Part shown: in pieces, positions 8,141-10,973 of the stretch
How positions within the stretch are numbered: position 1 is the first letter of the stretch
How the letters are laid out: every line of letters begins with the position of its first letter
Origin: an uncultured Oscillospiraceae bacterium
GTDB lineage: Bacteria > Bacillota > Clostridia > Oscillospirales > Acutalibacteraceae
Direction: 5' to 3'
NCBI GenBank assembly: GCA_900545625.1
Contig: UQZS01000056.1
Location: 1-10,973, forward strand
Length of the DNA: 10,973 nt
The notes under the pieces: generated by a model
What the model was told of the DNA's origin: nothing
Database searches by the model: none
What the model saw: only the letters and a program-made list of their open reading frames with translations
Translations under genes and position numbers: made by a program

Positions 8141-8176
8141 GAAAAGCAGGGATATGCTTATGGGGAGGAATTTGCC

Positions 8177-8368
8177 ATGAAAAGAATCCACGGCATGAAA
8201 TGGCTTTTGATGGGGCTTGCATTGATCGGATTTTCGCTATATACGCAGCCCTTTTGGGATGGGGGAGAGCATACGGTTTTGTCGGCAGTTTTGGTGGTAG
8301 TCGGTCTGTACTGCCCGATTGTCGGACTCGGGTTTTGCATCTACGGCTTTTTGAAACGGGATGAGTAA
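8177..8368 (+). CDS. Small hypothetical membrane protein (63 residues, two predicted membrane helices)
   Basis: I do not recognise this family. The protein opens with a basic stretch (MKRIHGMK), then a hydrophobic helix at about residues 8-24, a short polar loop (FWDGGEHT, 26-33) and a second hydrophobic helix at about 35-57, ending in LKRDE. This predicts a two-span protein with both ends in the cytoplasm by the positive-inside rule. The start is well supported: GGGGAGG at 8162-8168 lies eight bases before the ATG, and a good promoter with a structured leader lies upstream. A longer overlapping frame at 8059-8364 lacks such a site and is not preferred. The gene is monocistronic, set off by the iol terminator on one side and a 12-bp hairpin on the other, so its context gives no functional hint. 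Confidence 0.7.
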   Translation: MKRIHGMKWLLMGLALIGFSLYTQPFWDGGEHTVLSAVLVVVGLYCPIVGLGFCIYGFLKRDE

Positions 8369-8383
8369 AACGTTTTTATCTAT

Positions 8384-8418
8384 CCGCCCCGCAGGGGAAA
8401 CCTGCGGGGCGGGGATTT
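8384..8418 (+). terminator. Hairpin terminator after the small membrane protein gene
   Basis: A perfect 12-bp stem (CCGCCCCGCAGG at 8384-8395 with CCTGCGGGGCGG at 8401-8412) has a GGAAA loop and is followed by GGATTTTG. The stem is strong but the T run is short and offset by four bases, so it is a less typical terminator than the one at 7983. Ten bases of each arm are identical to that terminator. Confidence 0.75.
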
Positions 8419-8459
8419 TGTATAAAATGAATTTTATTTATCAAAATGCAAAAAAATAC

Positions 8460-8477
8460 GGTGAATAGCTGTTCACC
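8460..8477. promoter_or_regulatory. Operator-like 18-bp palindrome next to the peptidase promoter
   Basis: GGTGAATAGCTGTTCACC is palindromic except for one central mismatched pair (8466/8471): six-base arms GGTGAA/TTCACC flank an AGCT core. It ends three bases before the -35 hexamer at 8480, a typical place for a dimeric activator or repressor. Its regulator is unknown. Confidence 0.5.
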
Positions 8478-8479
8478 AC

Positions 8480-8508
8480 TTGATTTTAGTAAAAAAATGC
8501 AATATGAT
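8480..8508 (+). promoter_or_regulatory. Housekeeping-sigma promoter of the M28 peptidase gene
   Basis: TTGATT (8480-8485) and TATGAT (8503-8508) are separated by 17 bp, in an AT-rich stretch that contrasts with the surrounding coding DNA. Transcription would begin near 8515, about 36 nt before the peptidase ATG. Confidence 0.7.
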
Positions 8509-8550
8509 TAAGGGGATTTATTTCAAAAATCTATTCTGTGGGAGGACACC

Positions 8551-9888
8551 ATGAAAGAAGAAAACAGAAAGTACGCCGAAACCGCGTTTGACATCGTCAA
8601 ACACGCGGCGCATGAGATCGGCTCGCGGCTTCCCGGCTCCGAGGGCGAGCGCAAATACGCCGCCTACATGGGGGAAAAGCTGCGTGAGATCGGCATTGAA
8701 CCTGTCAAAGAGGAGTTTGCCGTATCGCCGCGCGCGTCCATCGGCGGCATTCCGTATGCCGGCTGGTTCGGGCTCGTTTTGAGCGGGCTTGTATATTTCG
8801 CACTTTCCATCAGCACCTTGTGGTACGGGATGGCGCTTGCGGGGATCGCATGTCTTGTGTGGCTCGTGTGCAGCGTATTCCTTTACAAACCCTGGTTCGA
8901 TATGTTCTTCCACCAGAAGGTCTCGCAGAATACATACGGCGAGCTCATACCCGAGGACGGCAACTACGACTACACCATCATCCTTTCCGGCCATACAGAT
9001 ACCAGCTGGTCCTGGCGGCACTCGGAGCACGCTTACAAGCATCGCCATAAGCCGATCCTCGGGATCCTTTCGACCTACGGCAAGGTCGGCTTCGGCGCGA
9101 TTTGTGTGTTTTTCCTGATCGGCACGTCCGTTGCCATGGCGACCATTATGACCGGTGCCTCTTTCGGCGCGATGTGGGCGTATGAGGCGATCCAATCCGC
9201 CTCTTTCCAGAATTTTCAGTTCGCCCTGCTTTTCCTGCCGATCGTTACGGCGATCGGGAGCTGCTTCGTGCTCATGTGGGGCGACCCGCATGAGGAAAAC
9301 GCCTCCCGCGGGGCGATGGATAACGCTACGGGGTGCGCATTAAGCTATGCCGTGCTCAAATATTTTAAGGAAAACCCCGACAAAATGCCGAAAAACTGCC
9401 GCATCATCGACCTCAACTGCGGCTCGGAGGAAGCGGGCTTGCGCGGTTCGATGGCGTTTGCCGAGGAGCACAAGCACGACGAAATGCTCAAAAACGCATG
9501 GAACATCAACATCGACTCCGTTGCGGATAAGGAGTATTTCGAGGTCGTCGTCAAGGATGACTGGCAGTTCACGCGCTTTGATACCGACCTGGAAAAAATG
9601 TTTAAGGACACGTTCCGGGAGCTCGGTATCGAGAGCAAGACCGGCGGCTGCATCCATAACCCCGTCGGCGGCTGCGACAGCACGCCCATGACAAAAGCGG
9701 GCGTGAAGTCCGTCACTTTTGCAGCGCAGAACCCCGTTCTGACGTATTATTATCACACTTGGCGCGATATGCCCGACCGCTTTGAGCTTGAAACCGTCGG
9801 CGACGGCTTTGATGTGGTGCTCGGCGTGATCGAAAAGATTGCCGCGTTCCAGGAGCAGAACGGCTACAACGGCCCGCAGAAAAAGTAA
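8551..9888 (+). CDS. M28-family zinc metallopeptidase with four predicted membrane helices
   Basis: This 445-residue protein carries the full M28 (aminopeptidase Y/PSMA-like) metal site. It has LSGHTD (His148, Asp150), RGAMDNATG (Asp257, likely metal-bridging), GSEEAGLRG (Glu293 general base, Glu294 ligand), NIDSV (Asp322) and YYHTWRDMPD (His402). It would hydrolyse N-terminal residues or small peptides, but its substrate is unknown. Unlike soluble members it has two hydrophobic hairpins: about residues 72-93 with 95-112, and 178-201 with 222-243. Both precede Asp257. There is no signal peptide. An even number of spans between catalytic segments keeps the active site on one side, and the basic stretch at 156-168 suggests the cytoplasm. 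GGGAGGA at 8540-8546 supports the start. It is monocistronic, with its own promoter and terminator. Confidence 0.88.
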   Translation: MKEENRKYAETAFDIVKHAAHEIGSRLPGSEGERKYAAYMGEKLREIGIEPVKEEFAVSPRASIGGIPYAGWFGLVLSGLVYFALSISTLWYGMALAGIACLVWLVCSVFLYKPWFDMFFHQKVSQNTYGELIPEDGNYDYTIILSGHTDTSWSWRHSEHAYKHRHKPILGILSTYGKVGFGAICVFFLIGTSVAMATIMTGASFGAMWAYEAIQSASFQNFQFALLFLPIVTAIGSCFVLMWGDPHEENASRGAMDNATGCALSYAVLKYFKENPDKMPKNCRIIDLNCGSEEAGLRGSMAFAEEHKHDEMLKNAWNINIDSVADKEYFEVVVKDDWQFTRFDTDLEKMFKDTFRELGIESKTGGCIHNPVGGCDSTPMTKAGVKSVTFAAQNPVLTYYYHTWRDMPDRFELETVGDGFDVVLGVIEKIAAFQEQNGYNGPQKK

Positions 9889-9897
9889 ACGCGCGGT

Positions 9898-9930
9898 GCA
9901 AAAGGCAGTGCGGCAAAAGACTGCCTTTGC
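9898..9930 (+). repeat. Stem-loop just after the M28 peptidase gene
   Basis: AAAGGCAGT (9901-9909) pairs perfectly with ACTGCCTTT (9920-9928), extended by GC/GC across one bulged A, with a 10-nt loop. No T run follows, so by itself it is a poor terminator; it may protect the mRNA 3' end ahead of the stronger hairpin at 9950. Confidence 0.5.
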
Positions 9931-9949
9931 CAAGTGAACGGAAATGAAC

Positions 9950-9990
9950 AGGCTTTGTGCAAATGGCTGCCATTTGCGCAGAGCCTTTCT
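9950..9990 (+). terminator. Rho-independent terminator of the M28 peptidase gene
   Basis: A 17-bp stem (9950-9966 with 9970-9986, two G-U pairs, CTG loop) is followed by a T-rich tail TTCTTTC. It lies about 60 nt after the peptidase stop and separates that gene from the regulator downstream. Confidence 0.85.
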
Positions 9991-10088
9991 TTCGCCTTTA
10001 ACCGCAGAGCGTATTGCCGCCCGGACAGATTGGCGGAGCAATCGGATCAAAATCGAAAATATTTTTTGCAGCTTTTAGTTAGAAAACC

Positions 10089-10117
10089 TTGAAAGTCTAC
10101 GAAGATTCGCATAGAAT
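10089..10117 (+). promoter_or_regulatory. Housekeeping-sigma promoter of the helix-turn-helix regulator gene
   Basis: TTGAAA (10089-10094) and TAGAAT (10112-10117), each five of six consensus matches, are separated by 17 bp. Transcription would begin near 10124, about 49 nt before the GTG start at 10173. The rest of the 9991-10172 gap holds no gene I can support. Confidence 0.65.
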
Positions 10118-10172
10118 AGAAACAGAAAAAGCAGGTGTGCATGCGGCATTTTAAATAAAAGGCAGTGGTGAA

Positions 10173-10973
10173 GTGAAACGTTATCTTTCTATCCGTGAAG
10201 CGGCGGAAAAATGGGGCGTGTCCGAGCGGCGGATCAACCAATACTGTGCCGAGGGGCGCATTCCCGGCGCACAGCGGATCGGGAAAGCCTGGGCGATCCC
10301 TGCCGATGCCCAGAAGCCCGGAGACCCGCGCCGGACGCAGCGGCAAGTCAAATCCGACCCGGCAGAGACGGCCCACAGCGGATTGCTGGATCACAAAAAC
10401 CTTATGCCGCTGATGAACACGGCGTTCTCGCCGGGACATTGCCGGGAGGCGGTGGAGGCTATGCCGGCAGGTCCACGGCGGGATATTGCGCTTGCCGAGT
10501 ACCATTATTTCAGCGGCCGTCCGGAAAAGGCTGCAAAAGAGGCGGAAGTTTATCTAACAAGCCCCGATATGGGTGCGCGGCTCTCCGCCTGCCTGCTTTA
10601 TGCGTACGCCAATCTCTCTATCGGAGAGATCCAGCGCGCCCGATTCGCTTTGGGCGAGCTGAACGCATCCCTGACCGCCGCCGGGGAACAGTCCCCGCAG
10701 TTCCGGGCGGCTGCGGCCTTTGTAGCATCAGCCGGAGCGGTACTTCTGCACCTGCCGCTGCCGGAGGAAATGCCGGAGACTGAACGCTTCCTGCCGCAGC
10801 TTCCGCCCGGCATTCGGGCATTTGCATTGTATGTGCAGGCACACTATCTCTATCTGAAAGAGGAATACGAACACAGCGCGGGTTTGGTGGAAGCCACCCT
10901 TGCCATGGGTGCGGCGCATTACCCGATCCCTGCCATCTACCTGCATTTGGTCGCGGTCATGGACTATATGAGC
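10173..10973 (+). CDS. Putative transcriptional regulator, N-terminal excisionase/MerR-like HTH and TPR-like helical region (3' truncated)
   Basis: The frame stays open from GTG at 10173 through the window end (267 codons, no stop), so the C-terminus is missing. An in-frame TAA at 10152 leaves this GTG as the first plausible start, with AAAAGG at 10157-10162 as a modest ribosome binding site. Residues 5-45 form a DNA-binding domain of excisionase/MerR type: helix one SIREAAEKWG, recognition helix SERRINQYCAEG, then a wing ending in IGKAWAIPADA. A polar, Pro-rich linker follows (about 46-70). Residues 85-267 are Ala/Leu-rich helices with Tyr and small residues spaced as in TPR-like repeats. 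From memory, Clostridia have regulators with this N-terminus that end in a LuxR-type HTH, but that end is not visible here. The target is unknown; control of the upstream peptidase or small membrane protein gene is only a guess. Confidence 0.75.
   Translation, partial: MKRYLSIREAAEKWGVSERRINQYCAEGRIPGAQRIGKAWAIPADAQKPGDPRRTQRQVKSDPAETAHSGLLDHKNLMPLMNTAFSPGHCREAVEAMPAGPRRDIALAEYHYFSGRPEKAAKEAEVYLTSPDMGARLSACLLYAYANLSIGEIQRARFALGELNASLTAAGEQSPQFRAAAAFVASAGAVLLHLPLPEEMPETERFLPQLPPGIRAFALYVQAHYLYLKEEYEHSAGLVEATLAMGAAHYPIPAIYLHLVAVMDYMS

Noticed and set aside
8059..8364. 101-codon open frame overlapping the small membrane protein gene
   Set aside because: It starts upstream of the predicted promoter -10, has no ribosome binding site and no coherent hydrophobic pattern; the 8177 frame has both.
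10211..10783. 190-codon + strand open frame near the window end
   Set aside because: It is out of frame with the HTH protein starting at 10173, whose frame is open to the window end and starts with a recognisable DNA-binding domain.
1..10973. CRISPR arrays, tRNA or rRNA genes, insertion sequences, attachment sites, replication origin
   Set aside because: I looked for regularly spaced repeats, cloverleaf-type motifs, transposase or integrase motifs and long terminal inverted repeats and saw none.

Overview
The window holds most of a myo-inositol catabolic operon of a moderately GC-rich Firmicute. The GC-rich third positions, strong AGGAGG-type ribosome binding sites, GTG start use and protein sequences suggest a gut Clostridia lineage (Oscillospiraceae-like). 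That placement is inferred from style and remembered family resemblance; no search was run. All genes supported here are on the + strand.

Positions 1-7968 carry seven tightly packed genes in the order iolJ (5' truncated), iolC, iolB, iolD, iolE, iolA, iolG, ending at a perfect 10-bp rho-independent terminator (7983-8012). Together they encode the standard Bacillus-type route. IolG oxidises myo-inositol to 2-keto-myo-inositol, IolE dehydrates it, IolD opens the ring, IolB isomerises 5-deoxyglucuronate, IolC phosphorylates 2-deoxy-5-keto-gluconate, IolJ splits the product to dihydroxyacetone phosphate and malonate semialdehyde, and IolA makes acetyl-CoA. No transporter, IolR-type regulator or operon promoter is visible; these presumably lie upstream. 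Short gaps, a TGATG overlap (iolD/iolE) and a ribosome binding site overlapping a stop codon (iolB/iolD) point to one polycistronic, translationally coupled unit.

Positions 7969-8550 form a small independent module. A strong promoter overlapped by an inverted repeat is followed by a leader with two mutually exclusive hairpins, a 63-residue protein with two predicted membrane helices, and a hairpin whose stem repeats the arms of the iol terminator. This is the least explained and most interesting part of the window. An AT-rich stretch follows, with an 18-bp operator-like palindrome next to a good sigma-70/SigA-type promoter that drives the next gene.

Positions 8551-9888 encode an M28-family metallopeptidase whose catalytic domain is interrupted by two predicted membrane hairpins, and a strong 17-bp terminator (9950-9990) follows. 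Positions 10173-10973 are the start of a regulator with an N-terminal excisionase/MerR-like helix-turn-helix and a helical, TPR-like region. It begins at GTG, has its own promoter, and runs off the end of the window.

Overall the pathway genes are ordinary. The 8071-8412 module and the operator-like sites are what merit a second look. I found no clearly new multi-gene system.
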